Below, piece by piece: positions 9,097-18,941 of a stretch of 64,000 bases of DNA; position 1 is the stretch's first letter; each line of letters begins with the position of its first letter. Position numbers and translations under genes: made by a program. This DNA is from an uncultured Holophagaceae bacterium (lineage in GTDB: Bacteria; Acidobacteriota; Holophagae; Holophagales; Holophagaceae). The stretch is from positions 48,658 to 112,657 of the forward strand of contig CAIPAY010000134.1 in NCBI GenBank assembly GCA_903863195.1. Reading direction: 5' to 3'. The notes under the pieces were generated by a model. That model saw only the letters and a program-made list of their open reading frames with translations, ran no database searches and was not told the DNA's origin.

Positions 9097-11669
9097 ACCG
9101 TCACGGTATCGGCGACCTCACGGAAGTCAGGGATCTGGTCGAAGTTCATGTAGCGGTAGATGTCCTTGGACTTCTGGGCGATGACCCCGACGAGCTCCGC
9201 GTATTCGGCCACCGTCGGAATCTTCCCGAGCAGGGCGCAGATGGAGGCCAGCTCCGCGGAGCCGAGATAGACCCGGGTATCCAGGCCCAGCCGGTTGGGG
9301 AAGTTGCGCGTGGAAGTGGACATGGCCGTGCTGCCCTTGCGAACCTGCGCCTGGTTGCCCATGCACAGGGAACAGCCGGGCATCTCCATGCGGGCGCCGG
9401 TGCGGCCCAGGATGCCGTAGTAGCCCTCCTGGGTGAGCACGTAGGCATCCATCTTGGTGGGCGGGGCGATCCAGAGGCGCGTGGCGAGGTCGGACTTGCC
9501 GTCCAGCAGCTTCCCGGCGGCCCGGAAGTGGCCGATGTTCGTCATGCAGGAGCCGATGAAGACCTCGTCGATCTTGTCGCCAGCCACGGTGGAGAGCAGC
9601 TTGACGTCATCGGGATCGTTGGGGCAGGCCACGATGGGTTCCTTCACGTCGGCTAGGTTGATCTCGATGACCGCCGCGTAGTCGGCGTCAGCATCCGGGG
9701 CCAGCAGCTCGGGGTTGGCAATCCAGGCTCGCATGGCCTTGATGCGGTTCTCCAGGGTCTCCCGGTGCTCGTAGCCATTCGCAATCATCCACTTCATGAG
9801 CGTGATGTTGGACGTCATGTATTCGATGATCGGTTCCTTGTCCAGGTGCACGGTGCAGCCCGCGGCGGACCGCTCGGCCGAGGCGTCAGAGAGCTCGAAG
9901 GCCTGCTCCACCTTGAGCTTGGGGAGCCCTTCGATCTCCAGGATCCGGCCGCTGAAGAGGTTCTTCTTGCCCTTCTTCTCGACGGTGAGCAGGCCCTGCT
10001 TGATCGCGTAGTAGGGGATCGCGTTCACGAGATCCCGCAGGGTGATGCCGGGCTGGAGGTCGCCCTTGAAGCGCACGAGCACGGACTCCGGCATGTCGAG
10101 GGGCATGACGCCAGTGGCGGCGGCGAAGGCCACCAGGCCCGAGCCCGCCGGGAAGGAGATGCCGATGGGGAAGCGGGTGTGCGAGTCGCCGCCGGTGCCC
10201 ACGGTGTCCGGCAGCAGCAGGCGGTTCAGCCAGCTGTGGATGACGCCGTCGCCGGGCTTCAGCGACACGCCACCCCGGTTGGTGATGAAGGGCGGCAGCT
10301 CCCGGTGGGTCTTTACGTCCACGGGCTTCGGATAGGGTGCGGTGTGGCAGAAGGACTGCATGACCATGTCCGCGGAGAACTGCAGGCAGGCGAGGTCCTT
10401 CAGCTCATCCCGGGTCATGGGGCCCGTGGTGTCCTGGGAACCCACGGTGGTCATGCGGGGCTCGCAGTAGGTGCCGGGACGGATGCCCTTCACGCCACAG
10501 GCCTTGCCCACCATCTTCTGGGCCAGGGAGAAGCCCTTCCCGGTGTCCGTGGGGATCGCGGGGAAGCGGAAGATCGTGGACTCGGGCAGGCCGAGGGCCT
10601 GGCGGGCCTTGGCCGTGAGGCCCCGGCCGACGATCAGGGGGATGCGGCCGCCAGCGCGGACTTCGTCGAAGATGACCTCGGACTTGACTTTGAACTCCGA
10701 GATGACCTGGCCGTTCTTTAGGGCCTTGCCCTCATAGGGGCGCAGCTCGATGACGTCGCCCATGTCCATGCTGTTCACGTCCAGCTCGATGGGCAGGGCG
10801 CCGGCATCCTCCATGGTGTTGTAGAAGATGGGCGCGATCTTGGAGCCCAGGCAGACACCACCGAAGCGCTTGTTGGGCACGAAGGGGATGTCCTCGCCGG
10901 TGAACCACAGCACTGAGTTGGTGGCGGACTTGCGGGACGAGCCGGTGCCGACCACGTCCCCCACATAAGCGATCAGGTGGCCCTTGGCCCTCAGGGCGTC
11001 GAGCTGCTTGATGGGACCCACCTTGCCCGCGTCGTCGGGCTCGATGCCGGGCCGGGCGTTCTTCAGCATGGCCAGGGCGTGGAGCGGGATGTCGGGGCGG
11101 CTCCACGCGTCCGGGGCCGGGGACAGGTCGTCGGTGTTGGTCTCGCCCGTGACCTTGAACACGGTCAGGGTCAGGCTCTGGGGCACCTCGGGGCGGCTGG
11201 TGAACCACTCGGCCTCGGCCCAGGACAGGAGGACGGCCTTGGCGTTGGCGTTGCCGGCATCGGCCTTGGCCTTCACCTCGGCGAAGGCGTCGAAGACCAG
11301 CAGGGTCTTCTTGAGGCCCTCGGCTGCGATGGCGCCCACCTTGGCATTGTCCAGCAGATCGATGAGAGGCTTCACGTTGAAGCCGCCCAGCATGGTGCCG
11401 AGGAGCTCTGTGGCCTTCTCGGGAGAGACCAGGGCCACCTTCTCCTGGCCCTTGGCGATGCTGGCCAGGAAGGCCGCCTTCACCCGGGCGGCATCATCTA
11501 CGCCGGCGGGGACGCGGTGGGTCAGCAGGTCGAGCAGGACCTTCTCCTCGCCCGCGGGGGGATTGGCGAGCAGGGCGGCCAGTCCGGAGGTTTGGGCTTC
11601 CGTGAGCGGCAGGGGCGGAATGCCCATGGCGGCGCGTTCAGCGACATGGAGGCGGTAGGCTTCGAGCAC
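9093..11669 (-). CDS. acnB: Aconitate hydratase B
   Basis: An 858-residue bifunctional aconitase of the TCA cycle (citrate to isocitrate; many AcnB proteins also dehydrate 2-methylisocitrate). The order is that of AcnB: N-terminal HEAT-like domain starting [14 protein letters not shown], swivel domain, then the iron-sulfur domains. Cluster cysteines lie in [13 protein letters not shown] and [14 protein letters not shown] near the C-terminus. The GTG at 11669 is preferred because GGGGAG stands six bases upstream and the length then matches the E. coli protein (865 residues); an ATG at 11726 would add an untypical extension. It is monocistronic and convergent with the DUF5131 gene. Confidence 0.96.
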   Translation of the reverse strand: MLEAYRLHVAERAAMGIPPLPLTEAQTSGLAALLANPPAGEEKVLLDLLTHRVPAGVDDAARVKAAFLASIAKGQEKVALVSPEKATELLGTMLGGFNVKPLIDLLDNAKVGAIAAEGLKKTLLVFDAFAEVKAKADAGNANAKAVLLSWAEAEWFTSRPEVPQSLTLTVFKVTGETNTDDLSPAPDAWSRPDIPLHALAMLKNARPGIEPDDAGKVGPIKQLDALRAKGHLIAYVGDVVGTGSSRKSATNSVLWFTGEDIPFVPNKRFGGVCLGSKIAPIFYNTMEDAGALPIELDVNSMDMGDVIELRPYEGKALKNGQVISEFKVKSEVIFDEVRAGGRIPLIVGRGLTAKARQALGLPESTIFRFPAIPTDTGKGFSLAQKMVGKACGVKGIRPGTYCEPRMTTVGSQDTTGPMTRDELKDLACLQFSADMVMQSFCHTAPYPKPVDVKTHRELPPFITNRGGVSLKPGDGVIHSWLNRLLLPDTVGTGGDSHTRFPIGISFPAGSGLVAFAAATGVMPLDMPESVLVRFKGDLQPGITLRDLVNAIPYYAIKQGLLTVEKKGKKNLFSGRILEIEGLPKLKVEQAFELSDASAERSAAGCTVHLDKEPIIEYMTSNITLMKWMIANGYEHRETLENRIKAMRAWIANPELLAPDADADYAAVIEINLADVKEPIVACPNDPDDVKLLSTVAGDKIDEVFIGSCMTNIGHFRAAGKLLDGKSDLATRLWIAPPTKMDAYVLTQEGYYGILGRTGARMEMPGCSLCMGNQAQVRKGSTAMSTSTRNFPNRLGLDTRVYLGSAELASICALLGKIPTVAEYAELVGVIAQKSKDIYRYMNFDQIPDFREVADTVTV

Positions 11670-11675
11670 GGTCAA

Positions 11676-11681
11676 CTCCCC
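11676..11681 (-). promoter_or_regulatory. Ribosome binding site deciding the acnB GTG start
   Basis: GGGGAG on the minus strand, six bases before the GTG at 11669. It supports the shorter AcnB reading over the upstream ATG at 11726. Confidence 0.65.
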
Positions 11682-11874
11682 TGAGAGCGCCGCTGGGCGC
11701 GGTACGAACCCCCATTCTACATCCACCCCCCTCCCGGGGTGCCAGATGCTCTGCGGGGTCCTCCCCCCCCCTTCGGGGAGGCCCAGAGGCCGCCGCCGAA
11801 TCTGGACAAGCCTGGTCCGCTTTCAACCTCGGGTCCTTCCGGGCCGATTCAGAGGCAGGCGGTGGACTAGGGTC

Positions 11875-11970
11875 ATGGTGATCAAGCGGGTGCGGGTCGA
11901 GGATCTCAGGACGGGGATGTACATCCACGACCTGAACTGCGGCTGGCTCCAGCACGGCTTCCTGCGGTAG
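11875..11970 (+). pseudogene. 5' fragment of the HD-GYP gene, closed by an in-frame amber codon
   Basis: From the ATG at 11875 the reading MVIKRVRVEDLRTGMYIHDL continues as NCGWLQHGFLR and then meets TAG at 11968-11970. This is the start of the DUF3391 domain normally joined to HD-GYP phosphodiesterases. The downstream gene continues in the same frame with RFMLNHPGQIQKMRDQGMHELYIDTERG, the expected next part of that domain. One base change would restore a 400-residue protein. The stop may be a real nonsense mutation, a recent inactivation, or a sequence error. Confidence 0.7.
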
Positions 11971-11976
11971 CGCTTC

Positions 11977-13077
11977 ATGCTCAACCACCCGGGCCAGATC
12001 CAGAAGATGCGGGACCAGGGCATGCATGAGCTCTACATCGACACCGAGCGTGGGGACGATGTGGCCGGGGCCCCGACCAAGGCCGAGATTGACCTGGTGC
12101 TTGACCAGCAGCTGAAGCAGTCGGCCGCGGCCGGCGCTGCTTTGCCCACGGCCCGCGTCTCCCAGCAGCAGGAGTCCGTTCAGGCCAAGCGGATCCTGGG
12201 TGAGGCCTCAGTCATGGTCGACGGACTGCTCCAGGACGTTCGCCTGGGCAAGCAGGTGGACCCTGCCAAGGCCGGACCCCTGGTGAAGGAGATCAACGCC
12301 TCGGTGCTCCGCAATCCCGGGGCCCTGCTCAGCCTCTGTCGCATCAAGGAGGCGGACACCTATACCTTCCAGCACAGTGTTAGCATCTGTGCACTGCTGG
12401 TCTCGTTCACGAACGCGCTGGGCATGCCTGCGGACCTGGTTCATGAAGCGGGCCTCGGCGGGCTGCTCCATGACATTGGGAAAATGAAGATCCCGAACGA
12501 GATCCTGAACAAGCCCGGGAAGCTCACGGAAGCGGAATTCACCATCATGAAGTCCCATGCTGCCATCAGTCGGGACCTGCTCTCGGGTGTGCCCGGGATC
12601 TCCGACATGGTCATTCGGGTCGCGGGTGAGCATCACGAGCGCATGGGCGGCGGGGGCTATCCCGCGGGCATTCCCGGGGAGGGCATCTCCCAGATCGGGC
12701 GCATGGCGGCCATCGTCGATGTCTACGACGCGTTGACCTCCAACCGGGTCTACCACAAGGGGATGGAGCCTTCCGAGGTGCTGAAGAAGCTGCTGGAGTG
12801 GAGCGGCGCTCACCTAGACGGCGACCTGGTTCAGCAGTTCATCCGCACCCTGGGCATCTACCCCGTGGGCGCGCTGGTCCGCCTCACGAGCGGGCGCCTG
12901 GCGGTGGTCGTCGAGCAGAGCGAGGATCTCCTGCGCCCCACGGTGCGCCTGGTGTTCGACACCAAGCTGGGCCTGGCGCTGCCCGTGCGGGACCTGCACC
13001 TGCTCCACGCTGCTGAGGAAATTGAGGACTACGAGGAGCCCGAGGACTGGGGCCTGGATCCGCTGGTGTTTCTTTAA
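11977..13077 (+). CDS. HD-GYP domain phosphodiesterase, DUF3391 domain cut by upstream stop
   Basis: The 366 residues read from the first ATG after the amber codon hold an apparently complete HD-GYP domain: GLLHDIGKMKIP (HD metal site), GEHHERMGGGGYPAGI (HHExxDGxGYP-like GYP motif with the usual Asp replaced by Gly) and AAIVDVYDALTSNRVYHKG. Family members hydrolyse cyclic di-GMP in the cytoplasm. Residues 1-90 are the rest of the DUF3391 domain and a variable linker. No good ribosome site precedes 11977, so expression from here is doubtful; the native start is probably 11875. It shares TTAA with the stop of the facing ggt gene. Confidence 0.8.
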   Translation: MLNHPGQIQKMRDQGMHELYIDTERGDDVAGAPTKAEIDLVLDQQLKQSAAAGAALPTARVSQQQESVQAKRILGEASVMVDGLLQDVRLGKQVDPAKAGPLVKEINASVLRNPGALLSLCRIKEADTYTFQHSVSICALLVSFTNALGMPADLVHEAGLGGLLHDIGKMKIPNEILNKPGKLTEAEFTIMKSHAAISRDLLSGVPGISDMVIRVAGEHHERMGGGGYPAGIPGEGISQIGRMAAIVDVYDALTSNRVYHKGMEPSEVLKKLLEWSGAHLDGDLVQQFIRTLGIYPVGALVRLTSGRLAVVVEQSEDLLRPTVRLVFDTKLGLALPVRDLHLLHAAEEIEDYEEPEDWGLDPLVFL

Positions 13078-14780
13078 TACCCCGCGGCCTGGCCATCCTT
13101 GCGTGATTCCGAGGCCCCGAAGAACACCTTCTGCCTGGGATCCCAGCGGATGGCCTGGTAGCCGCCGTAGCCCCCGAGCAGCCAGGCCACGCCGTGCCCC
13201 CGGTTCATGAGCTCCCGGACGGTCTCATAGGGGAACCCGCTCTCCAGCTGGATGGTGCCCGGCAGCTTCCCCTTCTCGCCCGTGGGCTCCGGTGAGCCGT
13301 CATGGCTCATGCGCGGGGCGTCCCCGGCCTCCTGGGCGTTCATGGCGAAATCGACCATGTTCATGACGATCTGGGCGTGGCCGATGGGCTGGAACTCGCC
13401 GCCCATGACGCCGTAGCTTAGGAACGGCTCGCCACCCTTGGTGATGAACCCAGGGATGATGGTGTGGAAGGGGCGCTTGCCCGGGGCATAGGTGTTGGCG
13501 TTGCCTTCTTCGAGGTTGAACAGCTCACCCCGGTCCTGGAGGCAGAAGCCCAGGTCGCCCGGGGTCATGCCGCTGCCCATGCCCCGGTAGTTGCTCTGGA
13601 TCAGGCTCACCATGTTGCCGTCGCCATCCGCGGTCGTGAGGTAGATGGTGTCGCCCTCCTTCAGGGGCGGGTGGCCCGCCTCGAGGCGGCGGGCGGCGCG
13701 GCCCTCGTCAAGGAGGGCGCGGCGCTGGGCGGCGTAGTCCTTGGAGAGCAGCCAGCCCAGGGGCACCTTCATGAAGGCGGCGTCTGCGTAGAACCTGGCC
13801 CGGTCCTCGAAGGCCAGCTTCTTGGCCTCGGTGAACAGGTGGACGTGCCGGGGGCTTCCGAAGGGGATCTTCGTGAAGTCGTAGCCCTCGAGGATGTTCA
13901 GCATCTGCAGGGCCGCGATGCCCTGGCCGTTGGGGGGCAGCTCCCAGACATCGTAGCCCCGGTAGCTCACGGAGACCGGCTCCACCCAGTCCGAGTGGTG
14001 GGCGGCGAAGTCCTCATAGCTCAGGAACCCGCCCTGGGCCTTCATGTAGGCGTCGATCTTGCGAGCGACCTCGCCCTTGTAGAAGGCGTCGCGCCCCTCC
14101 TTGGCCAGGAACTCCAGGGTGCGGGCCAGGCGGGGGTTGCGGAAGACCTCCCCGCTGCGGGGGGCCCGCTTGCCATCCACCGTGAAGGTCTCCAGGAAGC
14201 CCGGGAAGCGGCCCAGGGCGGGCACGCTGCGGTCCCAGTAGTAGGCGACCAGCTCCGAGACGGGGAAGCCCTCCCGGGCGTAGCGGATGGCCGGGGCCAG
14301 CACCTGCGCCATGGGGAGCCTGCCGAACTTGCGGTGCAGCTCGAACCAGGCGTCCACACAGCCGGGCACGCTGACGGGCAGGGGACCCTGGGGCGGGATG
14401 TGCTTGAGGCCGAGCTTCCGGAAGTGCTCAAGGCTGAGGCTCTTCGGCGAGCGGCCGCTGCCGTTCAGGCCGTGGAGCTTCTTCCCCTTGGCGTCCCAGA
14501 CCATGGCGTAGAGGTCGCCGCCCATGCCGCTCCCTGTGGGCTCCATGAGGCCCAGGGCCGCGTCCGCGGCGATGGCCGCATCCACGGCGGAACCCCCCTG
14601 CTTGAGGATGTCCAGGGCGATCTGGGTGACCAGGGCCTGGCTGGTGCAGGCCATGCCGTGCTGGGCCGCCACTTCAGAGCGGGTGGCGAAGGCCCGGCCG
14701 GTGACGCGGTCGCCCGCCCCGAGGGACTGGCAGGCCGCGAGCCCGAGGGCCAGCGCGAGAAGAATCCGGGTGGTGGGCAT
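13074..14780 (-). CDS. ggt: Gamma-glutamyltransferase (Ntn hydrolase)
   Basis: A 568-residue secreted enzyme that cleaves gamma-glutamyl amides such as glutathione and transfers the glutamyl group. A hydrophobic leader ending LALGLAAC resembles a lipoprotein signal (lipobox-like LAAC, C17). GGSAVDAAIAADAALGLMEPTGSGMGGD is the family N-terminal block. Autoprocessing is expected before T378 in GDTIYLTTADGDGN, which aligns with the E. coli nucleophile Thr391. GMGSGMTPGDLGFCLQDRG and the PFHTIIPG block complete the small subunit. It stands upstream of the HD-GYP gene on the opposite strand and after a secreted metalloprotease, suggesting periplasmic peptide scavenging (inference). Confidence 0.93.
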   Translation of the reverse strand: MPTTRILLALALGLAACQSLGAGDRVTGRAFATRSEVAAQHGMACTSQALVTQIALDILKQGGSAVDAAIAADAALGLMEPTGSGMGGDLYAMVWDAKGKKLHGLNGSGRSPKSLSLEHFRKLGLKHIPPQGPLPVSVPGCVDAWFELHRKFGRLPMAQVLAPAIRYAREGFPVSELVAYYWDRSVPALGRFPGFLETFTVDGKRAPRSGEVFRNPRLARTLEFLAKEGRDAFYKGEVARKIDAYMKAQGGFLSYEDFAAHHSDWVEPVSVSYRGYDVWELPPNGQGIAALQMLNILEGYDFTKIPFGSPRHVHLFTEAKKLAFEDRARFYADAAFMKVPLGWLLSKDYAAQRRALLDEGRAARRLEAGHPPLKEGDTIYLTTADGDGNMVSLIQSNYRGMGSGMTPGDLGFCLQDRGELFNLEEGNANTYAPGKRPFHTIIPGFITKGGEPFLSYGVMGGEFQPIGHAQIVMNMVDFAMNAQEAGDAPRMSHDGSPEPTGEKGKLPGTIQLESGFPYETVRELMNRGHGVAWLLGGYGGYQAIRWDPRQKVFFGASESRKDGQAAGY

Positions 14781-14819
14781 GGGGCCTCCCTGGGGCTCGT
14801 TGATCAGGCTGGCGTGACG

Positions 14820-17420
14820 TCAGTTCTCGAGGCTTGCCGCGCTGGGCCAGCAGGTCTCCTCCGCCCGGCGGGACGGGGTGGCCACGGCGGCCGAGGGCTG
14901 GGCGGCCTGGAACTTGGGATCCAGCACTCGGGTGATCTGATCCTTCAGGTCCTCCAAGTGGGCCCGGGTGGCCTTGGGGGCGGCAGGCTTGGTCATGAGG
15001 GCCTGGAGTGCCTTCAGCTCGGCGCGGACGGCGCCCCGGCAGTCGTCGCTGGTGTTGACCATGAGGACGGTCATGCCCAGCCCTCCGGCGGCCATGCTCG
15101 GCATGGCCGGCTGGTTGAGCAGGTTCCCGAGCAGCTCGAGGTAGGCGCGCTGGAGGTTGCGGCGGTAGGGATCGACTTTGGGCGCCGTCCCGGTGAGCTC
15201 GGTGAAGATGCCCGCCCGCAGATCCGCCAGCAGCTGGCCGATGGCGTAGGACTTCTCGCCAAGCTGGGCCTCCTGTTCCTCCAGGCGGCTGAGCCGGGCC
15301 CGATCCAGCAGGGCTCCGAGGACCCCGCGCTGTGCGGACAGCAGCCGCATCTGGCCGCTGCCGGGCTCGAGCTTGGCGAGCAGGGTCGGGTCCAGGATCC
15401 AGGTGGGCGTCTTGAGCAGGGCGCCGCTGAGATACTTCACCGCCTCGGCCTGGCGGGCCGCGGCCACTGGTGTGAAGCGTCCCCCGGCCTGGCCGCCGTG
15501 CTTGTTCACGGTGTCATAGCCCCCCACCAGCAGGGCCACGTGGCCAAGCTCACGCCGCCACTGACCCCAGGTGGCGTCATAGAGGTGGCTCAGCTCCCTG
15601 AGGTCCTCGCCCTCCTTCAGAGCCGCCTTCGGCAGCAGGCCCAGGACCCGCTGCAGGTTCCGGGTGCCGAGGGTGGTGGCCTTCACGGGATCCGCATCCC
15701 CCACGGCCTCGGTCTGATCGCCGGGATCGATGCCCGAGGTGCCTGGCGTGGAGAAGCGGAGCCAGGGTTCCGTCTCCTGGGGCTTCAGCCAGGCATTGAG
15801 GGTGGCCTTCTCGTCGTCGGAGGTCTTGGCCTCGGGAATGGGTGTGTAGCCCCACTTCACCGCGAAGATGTCGTAGGGGCCGACCTTGGGCACCAGGTCC
15901 ACCGGCTCGAAGCCGTCCTCGGGCTGGGCCACGTAGTTGAAGCGGCAGTAGTCCATGAGGGTGGACACATGGCCCATCTTCTTCACCCAGGCCTTGTCCC
16001 GGATCTTCTCGAAGGGATACTGCGAGCTGGCCTTGAAGTTGTGGGGAAAGCCCAGGGAGTGGCCCACCTCGTGGGTCACCACGTAGGCGAGGAGATCGCC
16101 CATGAGGTCATCGGGCAGCCGGAGGCCCTGGGCCCGCTTGTCCAGCGGGGCGACCTGGGTGAAGTACCAGTCCCGCTGGAGCTGCAGGATGTTGTGGTAG
16201 AGCACGATGTCCGCCTCCAGGATTTCTCCGGTGCGAGGGTCGCTGATGTGGGGGCCGTAGGCGTTGGCCACGGGCGAGGGCACCCAGCGGATGACGGAGT
16301 AGCGCGCGTCGCCAGCGTCGAAGTCCGGATCCTCCTCGGGGGTGGGGGCGAGCTTCGCCACGATGGCCTGCTTGAAGCCGGCGGCCTCGAAGGCGGCCTG
16401 CCAGGCTTCTACGCCCTTCTTCACGAAGGGCACCCAGGTCTCCGGGGTGGCGCGGTCGATGTAGAAAGTGATGGGCTTCACGGGCTCGCTGAGGGCCGCG
16501 GCGGGGTCCTTCTTCTCCAGGCGCCAGCGGGTGATGTAGGAGCGGCGGCTGGCCTCGTGGTCTGGCCGCCCGTAGTCAGTGTTCCGCACGCTGAAGAAGC
16601 CCAGGCGCTCGTCCGAGACGCGGGGCAGCATCGGCTTCTCCGGCAGCTGCACGAAGGAGAAGAACATGGTCACCGAGCCGCTGGTGCCGGGCCGCAGGCC
16701 GGGGGCGCCGAAGGGGCTGGAGCTGCCGGGAGCGCCACCCATGCTGAAGGGCACGCTGTAGGTCTGCACCGCCTCGACGTTCAGGTTCGCGGGGAAGGCC
16801 TTGACCTTGTCCAGGTAGCTTCGCGAGGGATCGAAGGACTGGGCGCCAAGGAGCTGGCGGGCGCTGAATTCCGGCACTTCCGTGGTGAACAGCCGCGTCG
16901 CCTCGATGACCGGGGCGCCGTCCTTGGCGAAGGCCTCCACGGGAAAGCTCATCAGGATGGTGTCCCGAGTGGAGGCGGCCACTGCCTTGGCCACGGGCTT
17001 GGAGGGGTCCGCCACCAAGGCGTGGGAGACCTCCTGCAGCAGTACGCGGTTCTCCTTCACCACCCACCGCACCACGGTGGACTCCACCACGCGCCCGGCA
17101 TGATCAATGTTCGCGGGGGTCTGGTTGGCGGAGACCACCAGCAGCAGTTCCTGGCCCAGGCGGTTCTTTGGGAGCTCGAAGTAGGTCTTGCCCTTGACCT
17201 GGTGGATCTTGATGAAGCCTTCCTGGGACTTGGCTTCGGCGGTGACAACCTTGTCGTAGGGCTTGGGCTCGCTGGCATCCGGCACCGGCGTGGGTGCGCC
17301 ATTGGCGCGGGGCGCGGCACCCGGTGTGCCGGTCGGGGGCGCCTGCTGAGGAGTGCGCTGCGCCACCAGGAGGCTGGCGGCCAGGGCCAAGGTGAGGCTG
17401 GTCAGGGGACGAGAGGTCAC
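14820..17420 (-). CDS. Secreted zinc metalloprotease, DUF5117/DUF4953 type
   Basis: An 866-residue exported protein with a signal peptide of about 20 residues (LTSLTLALAASLLVAQ). A DUF5117-like region (about 60-290) is followed by a peptidase domain with THEVGHSLGFPHNF, an HExxHxxGxxH zinc site at H450, H454 and H460, and the MDYCRFNY segment that supplies a Met-turn as in metzincins. A DUF4953-like C-terminal half follows. Substrates are unknown; related proteins are common in Bacteroidota and Acidobacteriota. It ends 39 bases before the ggt start, so the two may be co-transcribed for peptide degradation. Confidence 0.88.
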   Translation of the reverse strand: MTSRPLTSLTLALAASLLVAQRTPQQAPPTGTPGAAPRANGAPTPVPDASEPKPYDKVVTAEAKSQEGFIKIHQVKGKTYFELPKNRLGQELLLVVSANQTPANIDHAGRVVESTVVRWVVKENRVLLQEVSHALVADPSKPVAKAVAASTRDTILMSFPVEAFAKDGAPVIEATRLFTTEVPEFSARQLLGAQSFDPSRSYLDKVKAFPANLNVEAVQTYSVPFSMGGAPGSSSPFGAPGLRPGTSGSVTMFFSFVQLPEKPMLPRVSDERLGFFSVRNTDYGRPDHEASRRSYITRWRLEKKDPAAALSEPVKPITFYIDRATPETWVPFVKKGVEAWQAAFEAAGFKQAIVAKLAPTPEEDPDFDAGDARYSVIRWVPSPVANAYGPHISDPRTGEILEADIVLYHNILQLQRDWYFTQVAPLDKRAQGLRLPDDLMGDLLAYVVTHEVGHSLGFPHNFKASSQYPFEKIRDKAWVKKMGHVSTLMDYCRFNYVAQPEDGFEPVDLVPKVGPYDIFAVKWGYTPIPEAKTSDDEKATLNAWLKPQETEPWLRFSTPGTSGIDPGDQTEAVGDADPVKATTLGTRNLQRVLGLLPKAALKEGEDLRELSHLYDATWGQWRRELGHVALLVGGYDTVNKHGGQAGGRFTPVAAARQAEAVKYLSGALLKTPTWILDPTLLAKLEPGSGQMRLLSAQRGVLGALLDRARLSRLEEQEAQLGEKSYAIGQLLADLRAGIFTELTGTAPKVDPYRRNLQRAYLELLGNLLNQPAMPSMAAGGLGMTVLMVNTSDDCRGAVRAELKALQALMTKPAAPKATRAHLEDLKDQITRVLDPKFQAAQPSAAVATPSRRAEETCWPSAASLEN

Positions 17421-17524
17421 GGGGGGCTCCTGATGGGTGGGAGACCCTCATGAAACCATAATTGCCTCGCAAGCTGAGGGTTCAATTTGGAGCCAACCCG
17501 TCCATCCTGGAGGGGAGGTGACGC

Positions 17525-18016
17525 ATGTCGATGGATGCCGCGACCCGGAGCGCCTGGTTGGAGCGCTACCGCTCCGGGCCCAGCCTGCTGCGGGGGGCCT
17601 GGGACGAGGCGCCGCGGGAGATGCGGTCCTGGCGGCCCGCGGCCGGGGCCTGGAGCGCTCTGGAGGTGGTGGCCCACTGCGCCGACTCCGAGACCTATGC
17701 GGCCATCCGCATCCGCCTCCTGCTGGCTGAAGCGGAGCCTCTGATCGTCGGCTACGACGAGAACGTCTGGGCTCGGCACTTCGACTATCAGGGCAGCGAT
17801 CCGGAGGCCTCTCTGCACCTGGTGGAGACGGTGCGGGCCCACACCTCGAGCCTGCTGGCCCGCCTGCCCGAGGACGCCTGGGGCCGCATGGGCCGTCACA
17901 GCCACAGCGGTCCCTACGGCACCGATGACTGGCTGCGCAGCTACGGCGAGCACCTGGAGCTCCATGCCGCCCAGATCCGGCGCAACCTGATCGCCTGGCA
18001 GACCCGGTCCGTCTAG
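17525..18016 (+). CDS. DinB-like four-helix protein
   Basis: A 163-residue DinB/YfiT-like protein. The likely metal triad is H51 (in LEVVAHCADSE) with H143 and H147 (GEHLELHAAQI), the family's H...HxxxH pattern. WRPAAGAWSALEVVAHCADSE is the typical opening. Some family members are thiol-dependent transferases or hydrolases, most are uncharacterised, and no substrate can be inferred here. It starts shortly after a GGAGGGGAGG ribosome site and is followed 56 bases later by an arylamine acetyltransferase, suggesting a small detoxification unit (inference). Confidence 0.8.
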   Translation: MSMDAATRSAWLERYRSGPSLLRGAWDEAPREMRSWRPAAGAWSALEVVAHCADSETYAAIRIRLLLAEAEPLIVGYDENVWARHFDYQGSDPEASLHLVETVRAHTSSLLARLPEDAWGRMGRHSHSGPYGTDDWLRSYGEHLELHAAQIRRNLIAWQTRSV

Positions 18017-18072
18017 CCAAGGAGGTCGCATGCCCACGATTCGAACCTCCCACTGCAACGGGGCTGCGCACC

Positions 18073-18879
18073 ATGTCCGCTGACCTGGAGCTGGACGCCT
18101 ACCTCCGACGCATCGGGCTTGCCAGCCTGCCCGCGGCGGACCTGGCGGGCCTCCGCGCCCTCCACCTGGCCCACGCCAGCGCGATCCCCTTCGAGAACAT
18201 CGACGTGCTGCTGGGTCTGCCGATCCGCCTGGACCTGGCCTCCCTGCAGGAGAAGCTGGTGGCACGTCGGCGCGGCGGCTACTGCTTTGAGCACAGCACC
18301 CTGTTCCAGGCCGTGCTGGCGGCCCTCGGCTTCAAGGTCACGGCCTGCGAGGCGCGGGTCCGGCTTGGCGTGACCGGGATCCTGCCGCGGACGCACATGC
18401 TCCTGCTGGTGCAGGTGGAAGGCGCGCCTTGGCTTTGCGACGTGGGCTTCGGGCTCGAAGGGCTGCTGCACCCCGTCCCCCTGGATGGCGAGGCCCATGC
18501 GCAGTTCCAGAACACCTACCGGGTCGTTCCCGTGGACGGGCTCGAGGTGCTGCAGAGCTTCCACCAGGGTGGCTGGGAGGATCTCTATGCCTTCGTGCCG
18601 GAGGCGCGGCTCCCCATCGACTTCGAGGTGGGCAACCACTACACCAGCACCCATCCGGACTCTCGCTTCCGCAGGAACCTCATCGTCCAGCAGCCCGGTC
18701 CCGAGGTTCGGCGCCTCCTGCGCAATCAGGCCTACGCCGAGCTGCGCGGGGAGGAGGTGGTGGGCAGAGAGGTGTCTCTGGAGGCGCTGATCCCGCTCCT
18801 GAGCGAGGTCTTCGGACTGGAGGTGCCCGCCGAGCCCCTGCTCGCCCGGCTCCTCCAGGGCGAGGGCAGCCTTTCCTGA
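18073..18879 (+). CDS. nat: Arylamine N-acetyltransferase
   Basis: A 268-residue cytosolic enzyme moving acetyl groups from acetyl-CoA to arylamines, hydrazines or related amines. The Cys-His-Asp triad is visible as C71 (RRRGGYCFEHS), H108 (PRTHMLLLV) and D123 (LCDVGFG). IPFENIDVLLG near residue 38 and the substrate-loop region match the family. The length is normal. It lies between the DinB-like gene and modA on the same strand. The natural substrate is unknown. Confidence 0.93.
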   Translation: MSADLELDAYLRRIGLASLPAADLAGLRALHLAHASAIPFENIDVLLGLPIRLDLASLQEKLVARRRGGYCFEHSTLFQAVLAALGFKVTACEARVRLGVTGILPRTHMLLLVQVEGAPWLCDVGFGLEGLLHPVPLDGEAHAQFQNTYRVVPVDGLEVLQSFHQGGWEDLYAFVPEARLPIDFEVGNHYTSTHPDSRFRRNLIVQQPGPEVRRLLRNQAYAELRGEEVVGREVSLEALIPLLSEVFGLEVPAEPLLARLLQGEGSLS

Positions 18880-18941
18880 CCTGCTGTGAAATTCGGTGCC
18901 GGGAAAGCGCTTTCTCTTGCGACCATGAAGCGGGGGGCTCC

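Noticed and set aside
11968..11970. Amber codon read as pyrrolysine or other recoding
   Set aside because: Many genes here use TAG as a normal stop, and no Pyl machinery or local signal is visible.
13464..17453. A 1,329-residue open frame on the plus strand opposite ggt and the metalloprotease
   Set aside because: It is the antisense shadow of two clear genes; GC-rich third positions keep it open. It has no family match or plausible start.
18429..18941. N-terminal extension of ModA reading through the acetyltransferase gene
   Set aside because: It is an out-of-frame shadow of nat; a signal peptide and ribosome site support the start at 18942.
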